DNA of 64,000 nt from Crotalaria pallida. Lineage: Eukaryota; Streptophyta; Magnoliopsida; Fabales; Fabaceae. The position numbers were made by a program, and so were the translations under genes. A model generated the notes under the pieces. It made no database searches and was not told where the DNA came from. It saw only the letters and a program-made list of their open reading frames with translations. Each line of letters starts with the position of its first letter. The first letter of the stretch is position 1. Positions 25,379 through 36,955 of the stretch are shown here, piece by piece. The stretch spans positions 152,660,001-152,724,000 of the forward strand of contig CM075651.1 in assembly GCA_037953625.1 (NCBI GenBank). Reading direction: 5' to 3'.

Positions 25379-26902
25379 CGTTCCGGATGGTCCTGAGATA
25401 GCTTGATCAGGTCAGAGAGCTTCATGGCAGTAAAAATTGGTGGTCTACTGCACTACCCCAAAGGCATTCTGCTTAAGTTAGGCTCAAAGCCAAATGGTTG
25501 AAAGAGTAATAAAGGCAGAGAAAGTGAACATACCTGAGTACCAAGTACTCCCTAGTGAGTGTTTATATAGAGGGTGAGTCACCTGGGGTCTTAGGTAGTG
25601 GGTCCCGTATAAGCTGTTGGGCTTGCGCCAAGTAGGACATGCCTGTCCAAAATGAAAACTAGAATATGTGACGGATGGTCTGTGTTTAACTGTTGTTTAT
25701 GGATGCCAGGTTGGAAGGTTGGAGAAGGGCGATGTGAAAAAATCCCTTGCTTGGTGGAATGAGAACTAGAAGGAAGCTTTGTTCCTCAATCGTTGATCAT
25801 TAAATATGTTTGTTGTGTATAATGAGTATAAATTAATAGAAGCATGTGGTTAGCTTACTTAGGTGCATAAAATTACATTTTTAATCCCAGTTTCATCTGA
25901 CTGATTTTAGAGTAAAAACTTACCTTTTAAGAAAAAGGAGAATGGAATCAGTTTCCCCTTTTCACTCCTCTCTTTTGACTGTTAGACCTGGCAGATCTCT
26001 CTGTCATTTTGCTTCTCGTTTTCATTCCTTTAAAGTTTAATCTCACCAACACACATCCAATGACATTATTTGTTATCTTAAGCCTCATATTAGATGGAAA
26101 ATAATAAATCTAGAAACAAAACTTTGCAGAACTAATAAACTTGCTTGTTGTTACTTGCTACAAGCAGTTTCTGTGTGTCGCAATACTGATTACCTTAAGC
26201 CTCATTTTTTGTGTGTCGCAATGTTGATTACATACCGGTTGTTTTTAGTTGGCAGTTGCCTATAGGGATTTCACTAAATAACATTTGTTTGTGAAGTTAC
26301 CAGATAGTGTAGCTGTTCAGAGGACATAGCATCATCAAGTTTTTTGTGCTGTTTTGTTTTTACAGGTGGTGAAGATCAAATTGCAGCAACAGAGAGGTCT
26401 AAGCCCTGAGCTTTTGAAATACAAAGGTCCCGTGCATTGTGCTCAAACGATTATTAGAGAAGAAGGCCTTCGCGGGCTTTGGGCAGGGGCCTCTCCTACT
26501 GTAATGCGTAATGGGACGAATCAAGCTGCCATGTTTACTGCCAAAAATGCTTATGATGTGCTTTTATGGAAGAAACATGAAGGAGATGGGAAAGTCCTCC
26601 AACCATGGCAGTCTATGATTTCAGGATTCCTTGCAGGTACAGCTGGTCCCATTTGTACTGGTCCCTTTGATGTAGTGAAAACGAGGCTGATGGCTCAGAG
26701 CCGAGAGGGTGGTGAGTTGAAGTACAAGGGTATGATCCATGCGATCAGAACAATATATGCAGAGGAAGGACTTCGTGCCTTGTGGAAAGGTCTGTTGCCT
26801 CGGCTCATGAGGATCCCACCTGGCCAGGCCATCATGTGGGCAGTGGCTGATCAAATAATTGGTTTGTATGAAAGGAGATATCTTCAAATTACACCATTGT
26901 AG
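23713..26902 (+). CDS. Mitochondrial succinate/fumarate carrier, SFC1-like (two coding exons)
   Basis: Coding exons 23713-24129 and 26366-26902 (intron GTTTGT to TACAG) give 317 residues; the Arabidopsis mSFC1 protein, which it matches along its length, has about 309. Three mitochondrial-carrier repeats are visible, each opening with the signature: PIDVIK (from 42), PFEVVK (from 137, split by the intron exactly after PFE) and PFDVVK (from 239). The family exchanges cytosolic succinate for matrix fumarate across the inner mitochondrial membrane, linking acetate/fatty-acid use to gluconeogenesis. The ATG chosen follows a probable splice acceptor. An in-frame upstream ATG at 23644 lies in what is probably the leader intron. 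The 2.2-kb coding intron holds an organelle rRNA fragment and a block of repeat-like DNA. No coding damage. Confidence 0.93.
25327..25386 (+). other. Organelle-type 23S rRNA gene fragment with I-CeuI site
   Basis: About 60 bp match, from memory, the strongly conserved domain IV (helix 69-71 region) of bacterial, plastid and plant mitochondrial large-subunit rRNA. Within it lies the full recognition sequence of the homing endonuclease I-CeuI (25337-25363; core CTATAACGGTCCTAAGGTAG). The nuclear 25S gene differs here, so the source is plastid or mitochondrial DNA (NUPT/NUMT) rather than nuclear rDNA. The fragment is sense with the carrier gene and entirely intronic. It is too short to be a functional rRNA. 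Confidence 0.8.
25388..25760. other. Unidentified repeat-like block in carrier intron
   Basis: More GC-rich than the rest of the intron. Includes AGTGTTTATATAGAGGGTGAG followed by CACCTGGGGTCTTAGG and GGGTCCCGTATAAGCTG, reminiscent of a TATA box and start region in a retroelement LTR. No terminal repeats or target duplication found, so the identity is open. Confidence 0.3.
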
Positions 26903-27339
26903 TTTGTAGGTCTTATTTTACTTTGCTTTAGCGAGTTCCGGATATAATTCCATTCCAGGCCGAGTCAGTCATCAGTTTTGCCCCTTTTATCTAATTTATT
27001 TGTTTAATTCCCTTGAATTTGATGAGGGATCATTGGGCTCCATACAATACCTTTGTACCTTTGTGAACTACTAGCACTCGTAGCTAGGAAAAATATTCTA
27101 AGAACCTTCACATTCTGGATTTCTGGTTCTATGTCAAGTTGAGGTAATCTGAAATGATGTTAATTGCTATTTCATGGAAAGCATATGTTTTGTTATGTGA
27201 CATAGATGCCTTTTGTTAAAACCCTCGTAATCTGAATTAAGATACAGGAATCGAATGCTCTTTCTCTTGGCCAAAAAATAATTTACGTTATTTACCGAAT
27301 TGATGTCAATGATCAAAGGTAAGTAGATAATATTTAAAA
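26903..27339. other. 3' flank of carrier gene
   Basis: Probable 3' UTR and downstream flank of the succinate/fumarate carrier gene. No further reading frame of note. Confidence 0.4.
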
Positions 27340-27510
27340 GAGATTAATGGGTATGCACTGACGGTGTAAAGTTTTATACCATCAGTCTATCATCCACCAT
27401 TCATTTGGATTACTTTAATTTAAAAGTCAATAACCATAAATGGATGAATGATGGATGATGTACTGATGGTGTAAAAAACTTTACACTATCGGTGCATTAC
27501 CCATTTTCTC
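27340..27510. mobile_element. MULE-type MITE (family A), 171 bp
   Basis: Begins GAGATTAATGGGTATGCACTG and ends GTGCATTACCCATTTTCTC. A perfect 9-bp target duplication TATTTAAAA flanks it (27331-27339 and 27511-27519). This is the best-preserved member of the family, with TGACGGTGTAAAG and its mirror near each end. Confidence 0.88.
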
Positions 27511-28756
27511 TATTTAAAATACTAAAGAGTTTTTTTCCTTAAATGTTTAACTCGATGTAATGTAATGTAACTGTTAATAAACGACCAAGTAGGCAGCTGC
27601 ACTTGTTCCAGCAAAATCATATGTTGTTGCACACTTTTTATGGTCATGCATGTTACTCCAAAGTTTTTATAAGCTAGTGATGTTTATTTGAAAGTTTTCA
27701 CATTCTACTATTTCATAACCCGACTTGCCCAAATGTTCTAGCCTAAGCATATTGGATTTTATTTTTGGATCAATTGACCAATTTGCACATTTCAAATCTT
27801 ACGCCCCAAAGTATACAGATTTTTAGTTTGCAGCTCCCAACTTTTAATCTCATCCCCATTTTAATTGTCAAAAGACATAAATATTCCTGCCTCTATTTTT
27901 ACCTTCAAATCCCAAATCTCAAACCCCCACCCATAACACCCTTCTTCTTCCTTTAACCTCCTCTCACACCACCTTTCTTCTTCTCCAACATTTCCCCACA
28001 GCATCCTTCTTCTTCCTCATACCTTTACTTCAACCATCATGACTTTCCTTCTCCTCTGCAAAACCCACAACCCCCTCTTTCTTCCCAACAACACCCAACA
28101 CCTGTAAACTGAATTATGTTAAAATGTCTTATTACTGATGTTTATTGATTTAAAATCTAAATAATCTCGGCTGAAACATAGTGCAACTTCCTGATGATCA
28201 AAAATCATTTTAGACTCTAATTTCAAACTTATAGTAATTAGCTTCAGTTTGAGATCAATTAGTAACATATGGCATGTCATGATTCTTGAACACCAATGAA
28301 GTCCAAATACTTAAAAATGGAAAAATATCAATTTCGTACTTTATATCGATATGTATACTTATACTTCCTAATACATATCCCAAAATCATCTTATTATTTT
28401 TTATTTATTTTTAATTATTTTTTTAAAAAAAATGCTTTTAAGATATTTCTCATATACTTCCCAATATTTACGATATTCATCTGATATTTCTTTAGATACT
28501 TGTTTGACTTTATTTTGAATTTTTTAGTAATTATTATTATTTTTAAAGTAGTTTTTCAAATTAATTTTTACTAAAATAACAATCTCTTTAAATTTCCTTT
28601 AAACAACATGGATCATTATAGTTATGTATTAATGATAAATGATAAAGAAAAAAAGTTATCAACGTACAATTTTTATATGTATAAATTTGTGTCAACGTAT
28701 CCTACATCATCATATTGTATCTTAAGCGTGGTCGTGGTATTCAAAAATAAATACTA
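27511..28756. other. Intergenic, no supported gene
   Basis: The part at 27890-28110 is C/T-rich (repeated CTTCTTC and ACACCC phrases) and looks like an old leader or low-complexity DNA. No conserved reading frame is visible. Confidence 0.4.
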
Positions 28757-29040
28757 CTCCCTCCGGTCTTATATATAGGACATATTCTAGAAGCAATCTT
28801 TGGTCCTATATATAAGACATTTTGTATTTTTTATGCATCATTTATTATTTTTTCTCTTTTATGCCCTTATTAAATGCATGTGTTTTTTGTTGTTCATTAA
28901 TGAGTGTGAATTTTTCAAGAAAAGTTGAGAGGATAAAATTGTAATGTTACAATATGTTCTCATAGAATTCATAAAACTAACTACTTTTCTTGGTCCGAAG
29001 AATATGGTTAAGTATGTCCTATATATAGGACCGGAGGGAG
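28757..29040. mobile_element. Stowaway-type MITE
   Basis: CTCCCTCCGGTCTTATATATAGG at the left is mirrored by CCTATATATAGGACCGGAGGGAG at the right, with TA on both sides. One of the least diverged Stowaway copies in the window. Confidence 0.85.
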
Positions 29041-29472
29041 TAATAAGTATTAAAAAAATCTCCATATTCCCATAAATGTAAATTATTGCACCCGTATCGT
29101 ACTAATAAATATTATGAGCTTCATAGTTGAAGACTATATTGACTCAATGGTACTCGTATCGTATTAATTTCCGCGAACTGTGTGAGTTTTTGACTCAATG
29201 GTATGGATCCTTTCAGGAATTGTTGTCTCATTGGGACTCAAGCCTTTGAGTCTAAAGTCGCTAAACGTCCAACCAGTTTTCACTAGACCAATCCAATTGG
29301 GTACTAACATTACTTACTTTCAAAGTATTGGATGCGTAGTTTTTAATGAAATAATGACTTTTTAAGTCTCTTAGAAAAGTCTTTTTCTTTCTCATTGAAA
29401 ATTCTCTTATCATTAGCTTTCGTCTTTGTGTAGGGAGCAATTAAATTATATATAAATTAAGGAAAATAAATA

Positions 29473-29508
<36 letters not shown>

Positions 29509-30890
29509 CCGACCTAATAATTGAGCGGATCATGATCGAGATTTTTCATTTGTTTAGAGCTCTATGCACTTGTTTTTGTCTAAAGGTGTTAACTGAATTA
29601 AGAGGGAAGTTTTACTAACATGCTACTCCCTCCGTCCCATTATTTTGGTAAAAGTCAAACAAGTCAATGAAAATAAGAGATTATTTCTTTAATATAATGC
29701 ATGATTCATTTGTTAATTACAAATTGATATTACACAAATTTTTTTATCATTGCAATTAATACATATTGCAATATAGTCTCAAAAAAAAATCTTTAAATGT
29801 GTTTTCCTTATTTACTTATCAATCATCGATACAATATACAATCTTTAAAATTTTTCATTTAATTTTTTACTTTAATATGGGACAAATTTTTTTGCATTTT
29901 TTAATTAGTTATTTAATTTCCTCCACATTCTCATATATAGTTGTATGATTCTTGGGTGATTCTTTGACACTTTCCTTCTTGTTTTATTTTTCAATGCTCC
30001 TCCTTCGTAATATTATTCATTCAGTAATTAAAAACTTTGATTATGATTAAAAGTTGAAATAAAGATAAATGATAATATTAACTTTAAGGTAAGTAAGAAA
30101 TAATGACATCTATCATCATTATTTGAAAAATTATTGAGGTCAAACATGCCACCACTTTGATGGAACCAATGTTATAAGTGAACCCGCATATGACCATACC
30201 GATTGTGGAGTAAGGCGGATAATGTTGAATTATTTGCGGTGGAATGGAAATGAATGAAATTTAAAATTGAAAGCATGGATAAATTTTTTTTTCATGAATA
30301 AAAATTAAAAAGAATGCATGAATTTTATTTTAAAAAAAAAAATATCAAAGAATTTTCCATGATTCTTTCGTTTTAATATTAGACTAGTAAAACATACTAC
30401 TATATGGAAACCTAACTAGTTCAACTATTCTCAAAATTCATGCTCCTAATAGTCATGAATTTATTACTATTTACTACTTTGTTGGATGATTTTGAAAATC
30501 ATTATCACCAAAGACTTTGCAATCCCATCTAAGAAAAGATTTGCATACTTTTAAGTTTTAACGTAATAACACAAGCATCATTACCCTGTCAACTGTACAC
30601 GGCTGTTCTTTCTGAGCTCAGTGGTTGCATACACCAGCCTTACGTTAGAATGACATCAAATTTATGAATATAACTAAATTAATAAAAGAAGAGAAGAGAC
30701 CTTCAAAGTCCAAAGTCTGTACAATATGAATATGACTTATTATTTGGCACTTTTGTTTGGTAATTTGTTGGGAAGTAGAGCTACGCAAGCAAGTCTAATG
30801 TTGGTAGTTGTAAGTAGTCAAACATTTTTACCACTTTACTCTAGTGATTAAGTATGAAAGGAACATATATTAAATATATATAAATATATG
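29041..30890. other. Intergenic with a Stowaway relic and (AT)n
   Basis: Contains an (AT)n run at about 29474-29505 and an unpaired Stowaway-like left end at 29626 (CTCCCTCCGTCCCATTATTTTGG) with no matching right end. No gene supported. Confidence 0.4.
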
Positions 30891-31150
30891 CTCTCTCCGT
30901 CTCTAAATATAAGTCTCTTTTGGAAGATTTCACGTACATTAAGAAAGTGGATTAATTTAGTTAATTGTATTGGAAATGTGAACTTTTAGTATGTATTTTC
31001 AAAATTACCCTGTTAATACTATTGAGAATTTTAAAAAGTGTTGAGTAAATAGGTGTGTTTGTGGAAAAAAATAATTAATAATCATTGAAAATTGATATAG
31101 GATTTTATAGATAGAAACAAAAAAAGTATCAAAAGGTGTTATAATTAAGT
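30891..31150. mobile_element. Stowaway relic
   Basis: Starts CTCTCTCCGTCTCTAAATATAAG and shares its interior (TTTCACGTACATTAAGAAAGTGG) with the intact copy at 62615-62853. The right end is not recognisable. Confidence 0.45.
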
Positions 31151-32106
31151 ACAAAGTAGTATATATTAAAAGACCGAGAGAGAGAGGAACGCACAGTAGC
31201 AAACCAACATCAGTTCTGTCAAGAAAACAGGACACAGAAAGAAATAGGATAGAGACAAATTCATGTCAAATAGTAATAATAAAAGACTGTGATGCAGATA
31301 AAAACAACTTACTGAACTTGGTAAACCTTATACGGTTATACGCCAATACAAATTTGATATACTTGCTACTGAAAAGGATACCCAACAGAGCATAAAACAA
31401 AATACATAATTTTTTAGCAATAAAAAACCACCCCTGCCCATAAGAAATGAATTCCAGCTATCTTAATTACCTGCTAAATTTTGCAGAGAAAGGAATTGTA
31501 CAGAGAATAATCCAAGTACTGCATTATTTAGCAATAGCAGACGAGAATTAAAGATTGCTAATTGCTACTAGAGGACCAGTTACAGTTAGAAGAAGCAGGG
31601 CCAATGTAAATCTAATACCAAGCTTTCTCCACTTAATCTATAGATTTATCCAATTTGGAGCAAAATGATAAAAGTGATGACACCTACCTTCTAATGGAAT
31701 TTTCTAACCCCCGAGATTAACAAAACAATCTCGAGTTTAAAAAAAATCTAAGTTATTCAGGTAATTGACACTCTATTCACGTTTCATTTCATTTTATTAT
31801 AATTTTGTAAATTAAAAAAAAAAATTGGTAATTAGTTAGGCGTATGGATAAGAATTATGAAGTACCAACGATCAATCTCACCAAGTCATTCATTGTGATT
31901 TGAGACTCTCCAAACAAGTATTTTTTTTTCCTTCCATAACTTTCTTTGCTCTTCTATGGAGAATATTTTTCTCCATCCCCCAATGATTTAATTTACCTTG
32001 TTAGCTTCCAAACAAACTTCTCAACCTAATTTTCTTCAAATTAAGTTATATATGAGTCTACATGCCTTTGCCGTATAAGCATTTTTTTTGTTCCTCACAT
32101 GATTAC

Positions 32107-32157
<51 letters not shown>

Positions 32158-32665
32158 CTTTCGTTTTCTCAATCGTTTATCAATTGGATATAATTAGAAA
32201 GACATACAAAACATACATCACTCTTCTTTTCGTGAGTGAAAACAACGTACACCTAGCTGAGTCCACTCACTATATATTAGTACATTGACTTTGTCATGAT
32301 TCATGAGTCATGACACACAAATCCAAAGCAAATGTGGTATACGTACAGATACCAAATTCAAACCTTGCAACTTTGCAAGCTATTAGGTTGTTGCTGTTTC
32401 ATTTTCTTACCACATAAACGGTCAGGATATCGCCTGCTGTTTCTTTCTTTCTTTTTTTCCTTGTTTTGCATGGGTAAGAGGGGGAAATTATTGTGTACTT
32501 CGGTCCCGACCACATCCACACCGTTGATTTCATTAAATATTTATATTTTTTTTTCGGTGAACATAAATATTTATATTTTTAATTAATTAATAATACATCT
32601 AACAGTGTGGATGTGACCGGTCCCGGTTCCAGACCACACAATAATTCCTTGGTAAGAGGGATACG

Positions 32666-32702
<37 letters not shown>

Positions 32703-32840
32703 AAATTGAAAAATGCAAACTGAAATAGAGGAGATGTAAACTCAAATAAGAAATAATAAGAACAAAAGGAAAAATCCCAAAAAACCTTAATGAACAAAAA
32801 AACAGCAAAAGACCTAGCCGAGCGGTAAAAAAAAACAGTA
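31151..32840. other. Intergenic, no supported gene
   Basis: Contains an (AAT)n tract (about 32108-32155), an (AT)n tract (about 32666-32699), and a short mirrored pair GTGTACTTCGGTCCCGACCAC (about 32494) and GGTCCCGGTTCCAGACCACAC (about 32620). No coding evidence. Confidence 0.4.
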
Positions 32841-33099
32841 CTCCCTCCGGTTCTATTTATAGGACAGTTCTAGAAGAATTTTTTGTCCTATTTATAAGAC
32901 ATTTTGCATTTTCTAGGAAGCATTTATTGCTATTTTCTCTTATTTGCCCTTTATACATTAATGTGAAATAATACATTATGAAATTCCCAATATACAAAAT
33001 AAGAGGGTAAAATTGTAATGTTAATGTATTTTTTTAAAGTTTCAAGACTTGATCCGTGTGATATGGATAAGTATGCTCTATAAATAAGACCAGAGGAAA
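32841..33099. mobile_element. Stowaway-type MITE
   Basis: Left end CTCCCTCCGGTTCTATTTATAGG; right end CTCTATAAATAAGACCAGAGG, eroded. Same subfamily as 21618-21895. Confidence 0.65.
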
Positions 33100-33447
33100 T
33101 AATAAACTACAAAAAACGGTACCCAAACATGTCACAAGCTGTACCCAATTTATTTTTTTAATTTTTATCAATTACGTAGCCAAACCATATCCATACCCGG
33201 TACGTGTATGCCTAGAAAACTAGAGATTTTTTTTTCCTAATCTCATAAATGGTCAGAAAATTTGGTTTTAGTATAGTTCATAACATGTTGATCTCATTAC
33301 CATTTATAAACAAATACTATGAACTTATCTCTGGATCGTGATATATAGCAGCCAGAATCTTTGGATTTATCTTCATTTCTAACACCTTGCTAATAATTTA
33401 CTAATTTCCTTTGCAAGAAAGTTTTTCTATTCACCCTGGATTGTGAG

Positions 33448-33834
33448 CATGCACGGATCCAGAATTATCTTTTACAGTGAGGCAAAAATAATATATAATA
33501 ATAAAATTATTTTAACCTAACATTTATAATCGAGGATAAAAGATTAAAACATATATGTTTATATTAAAAAAGGATATATATTGATAATATAAAGAAGTAT
33601 TGAAGTTGATTTTTTAATATATATTTTTATTTTGATTTCTTATTTTTAATCATAAAAACTCAACGTAAAAAACTAATAATACTAAGTATAAATCTTCTTA
33701 TAGTGAAAACGAATATCATATACAAATGCAAATATAAAAATAAAATTAACAATTAAGAATGATTCAATAATTATTTTTTTTTTTCAAATTGAAGTGAGGG
33801 CACTTGCTATCACTATAAGTTGGGTCCATCCCTG
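33448..33834. mobile_element. hAT-type MITE, 387 bp
   Basis: Ends CATGCACGGATCCAG and (reverse complement) CAGGGATGGACCCAA resemble plant hAT termini. A perfect 8-bp target duplication ATTGTGAG flanks it (33440-33447 and 33835-33842), the length expected for hAT. Subterminal mirrored CAGTGAGGCA and TGCCCTCACT. No transposase. A relic of the same family may lie at about 36236-36260 (GATGGATCCAG). Confidence 0.8.
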
Positions 33835-33972
33835 ATTGTGAGTAAGACTCTTTTAAAGTAATATTTTTGTTAAGATAAGAAATAAGAAATAGGTAAACCA
33901 AAAAATTAAAAAAAAAAGAAATAAGAAATAAAATTAAAATGATCAACAAAGTCTCACACGTGCCGAGCATTA

Positions 33973-33977
<5 letters not shown>

Positions 33978-34010
<33 letters not shown>
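33978..34010. repeat. (AT)n microsatellite
   Basis: About 33 bp of pure AT repeat. Similar tracts lie at about 34752-34777, 35143-35177, 39615-39636, 57039-57071 and 63005-63044. Confidence 0.9.
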
Positions 34011-34014
<4 letters not shown>

Positions 34015-34177
34015 TGATTAAGTTTTTTAATCATCTGCTATCAGAGATTTTAATGGTGGAATCAAAATTTACGTCCATGATAATCTCTATACCCTATTAA
34101 TTTAAAGTATCATTAAATTTAAAAAAGTGACGGTAAAAAAAATGAAAAAGTGCACAACCTTAACCCACTAAATAATA

Positions 34178-34329
34178 CTCCCTCCGGTCATATTTATAAG
34201 TCACATTTTAGAAGCATTCTTTGATCCTATTTATAAGTCACTTTGTATTTTTTAGGAGGCATTTGTTGTTATTTTCTCTTATTTGCCCTTTGTCCATTAA
34301 TGTGAAGTAATACATTGTGAAATTGCCCT
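34178..34329. mobile_element. Truncated Stowaway MITE
   Basis: Left half only of the 21618-21895 subfamily (CTCCCTCCGGTCATATTTATAAG through TGTGAAATTGCCCTT). It stops exactly where the hairpin at 34330 begins, suggesting replacement or disruption. Confidence 0.6.
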
Positions 34330-34492
34330 TAAGTTCCAGGTAGGTTACATACATTTTGGACTGGTGTTGATGATATGTCTCTCAAACAATATCATTACTT
34401 CACATTGGATAAAAAGATTTAATGCTGCTATTGTTTGAGAGACATATCATCAACAGCAGCCAAAAATGTATGTAACCGAACCTGGAACTTAA
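34330..34492. repeat. Near-perfect 163-bp hairpin (foldback)
   Basis: The left arm AAGTTCCAGGTAGGTTACAT (continuing to 34389) is mirrored by the right arm that ends ATGTAACCGAACCTGGAACTT. The arms are about 60 nt, with a few mismatches and single-base gaps by eye, around a loop of about 40 nt. It could be a young foldback MITE or the template of a small-RNA hairpin. Flanking target duplication not found. Confidence 0.75.
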
Positions 34493-35056
34493 AAACGTAA
34501 CGCCATTTCATTTCATTTTAATACGGTAATGTTTGACTTATACAGCTTCTTCTCATCCGACTCCACAGTCTTTGTCTGATTATATATAACCCATTCACAC
34601 TAAGATGACAGAAATATCAAACTATAACTATAGACTCCTAATGAACATTACAAACAAAGAAAAATAAATACATACATAATAAAACTACTAGTGAAATGGG
34701 AGGTACATCTATATACTAATTAAAATTTTCATAGAGTGTTCGGCTGTTTGATATATATATATATATATATATATATATTCTATGGAAAGTGAGGAGTTAA
34801 TTAATTATCACATGACAAAGTCTCCAGAGGGAAGAAAGATAATAAAATGCCCTATTGTTTTAGCAATTATCTCAAGGGGGATGATGATATCATTTATTTG
34901 TTTTATTATTTTTTTTTTGGGTATAATTTGTTTTATTTAGATAAGGCAAAAAATTTATTTGTTGCTACAGAGATAACTACTATGACACCTGAAGCCACCT
35001 TTTCCCTATTTATGTGGAAGTTCATGCATGCATGATATGTAGTAGTTGGTTTTTTT
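34493..35056. other. Intergenic, no supported gene
   Basis: AT-rich with an (AT)n tract near 34752. Only short frames without domains. Confidence 0.4.
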
Positions 35057-35138
35057 GCCTTATTTAATATTTAGTCCTTAGAGGCTTTTTTGGAATTGGT
35101 TTTAAACTTTTTTTTAATATATATTTTCTTTTTGAACA

Positions 35139-35181
<43 letters not shown>

Positions 35182-35589
35182 GATCCTTGAATTTTGCTCA
35201 AATTTTTTGAAATAGTCATTTCGTCACTTAAGTGATGTTATGACCGACGACAAGTCACGTCACATTTGCCATGTTGAGATACCACATGGATTTTTTAAAT
35301 TAAAAAAAAAAATCAAATTTATTAAAATTAATTAAAAATTGTATTTTTTTTAAAACCGAACCTTTTAATAATTTTTAAAAAATTTGTAATGTCACATAAC
35401 GCTACATAGCACGTCATCTGTTGATGTTGCGAAAAGTGGTGTGATATGTCCTCGGCCATATTATTACTAAAGTAACAAAATGACTATTTCCAAAAATTTG
35501 AACAAGGTTTAATGATCCAAAGCATCGAAAAAAATAAGAACCAATTTCAAAATAGCACTTAAATTCAAGGATTAAAAACTTAATTAAGA
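35057..35589. mobile_element. Degraded family-B-like inverted-repeat element
   Basis: The left arm CCTTATTTAATATTTAGTCC is loosely mirrored by the right end TCAAGGATTAAAAACTTAATTAAG. An inner pair GAAATAGTCATTTCGTCAC and AACAAAATGACTATTTCC supports an inverted structure. An (AT)n run interrupts the left arm. No clean target duplication. Confidence 0.5.
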
Positions 35590-36710
35590 TTTTTTTCTTC
35601 TACATATGTATTCTGATTTTAGCACGTTTTTACTCTTTCCTTATTCTTTTGTGCTGTTGCCATGTCCCTTTCGAAGAAGAAAACAAATGTCAAAAAATAA
35701 TATAAATTTGGACGTAATTAGAACAAATTACTAAAAACAAACTCAAAAATTTAAAAACGACCAAGATGGCATAATATCTATTTTCCTATACCATATTGAT
35801 AAGATTTTCACATTAAATACTGTTATTTTTCCAAAATGTCACACATACATCACCACCTAACTAATCCATGTTGGAATATTTTTTATTAAATAGTTTTATA
35901 TTTATCTAAAATTAATTATATTATTTATTTGTTTTAATATTTATTGTCTTATTAATACCTAAGTATTTTTCCGTTGCTAAAACAAATATATACATATATA
36001 GAACATATTTATCCATTGTAACTTATTATACGATACTAATCATTATTTGCTTTTAATAAGTTTGTTGTCGTTGTAAAATTATATAAAAATTCATAACTTC
36101 TCCAACTACTAAAATATTTATTATATAGAACTAAACTACTTCTATGACTCTTTGAGAATCAAATGAAAAGGAAAAAAAAATCGTTATACCTTGACTTGAT
36201 GCTATATAAAAACCATGCTATGTATGAATTTAGTGATGGATCCAGAAAATTTTAATCGTGGGTGATACGTCATAATTAACATTAATTTTTTAAACACTTG
36301 ATCCTTATCGATTCTTAAAATTGAGAATATGAGGTTAAAAAAAATATTTCTGCATAAAAATAATAAAAAATTACTATTTAAGAGGTAGTAAATGTAGTTT
36401 CTTAGTATCTTTCTATTATATTTTAATTTCTTATCCTTTACCCTTAACAAATTCTTAAAAGTATACTCCTTTCATATCACAAAATAGTAAAAAAAAAAAA
36501 TTTAAAAAAAAAACTTTTGTTCCAGATAAAAAATATGATGATAATAATAATACAAATGCATGGAAATTGGATATTATGAGTTATGCCACATGTCTCTCAC
36601 AATCAAATTTTAAAATAGAGAAAGTCTTAGCTTTTATTATTATTGTGTATGAGTTAACATGCTTAGTAATCACTATAACTAAGAAAATTTAAAATATAAT
36701 ATTATATATT
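35590..36710. other. Intergenic, no supported gene
   Basis: AT-rich. The only notable item is a possible hAT relic near 36236 (GATGGATCCAG). No gene model supported. Confidence 0.4.
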
Positions 36711-36955
36711 CCCACCGTTCTTATATATAAAATCTTTTTGATATATTTTGCGTCTATTAAAAAAGTTGGTTAATTTAATTAATGAAATTATAAATATGAA
36801 TATTTGAAATGCATTTTCAAAACTACTTCTATTAATAGTATTGGTAATTTAAAAGTGTTAAGTAAATATGAATGTTTGCGGGAAGACGTACAAAATTAAT
36901 ATAGAATCTTATAAATAGGAACAAAATAAAATTTTTAAAAGAGTTTTATATATAA
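36711..36955. mobile_element. Stowaway relic
   Basis: CCCACCGTTCTTATATATAAAAT at the left, with an interior like 30891-31150 and 62615-62853 (AAAAGTGTTAAGTAAATA). The right end is degraded. Confidence 0.4.

Noticed and set aside
25327..25386. Nuclear 25S rRNA gene or functional rRNA
   Set aside because: Sequence is of the organelle/bacterial type and only about 60 bp long.
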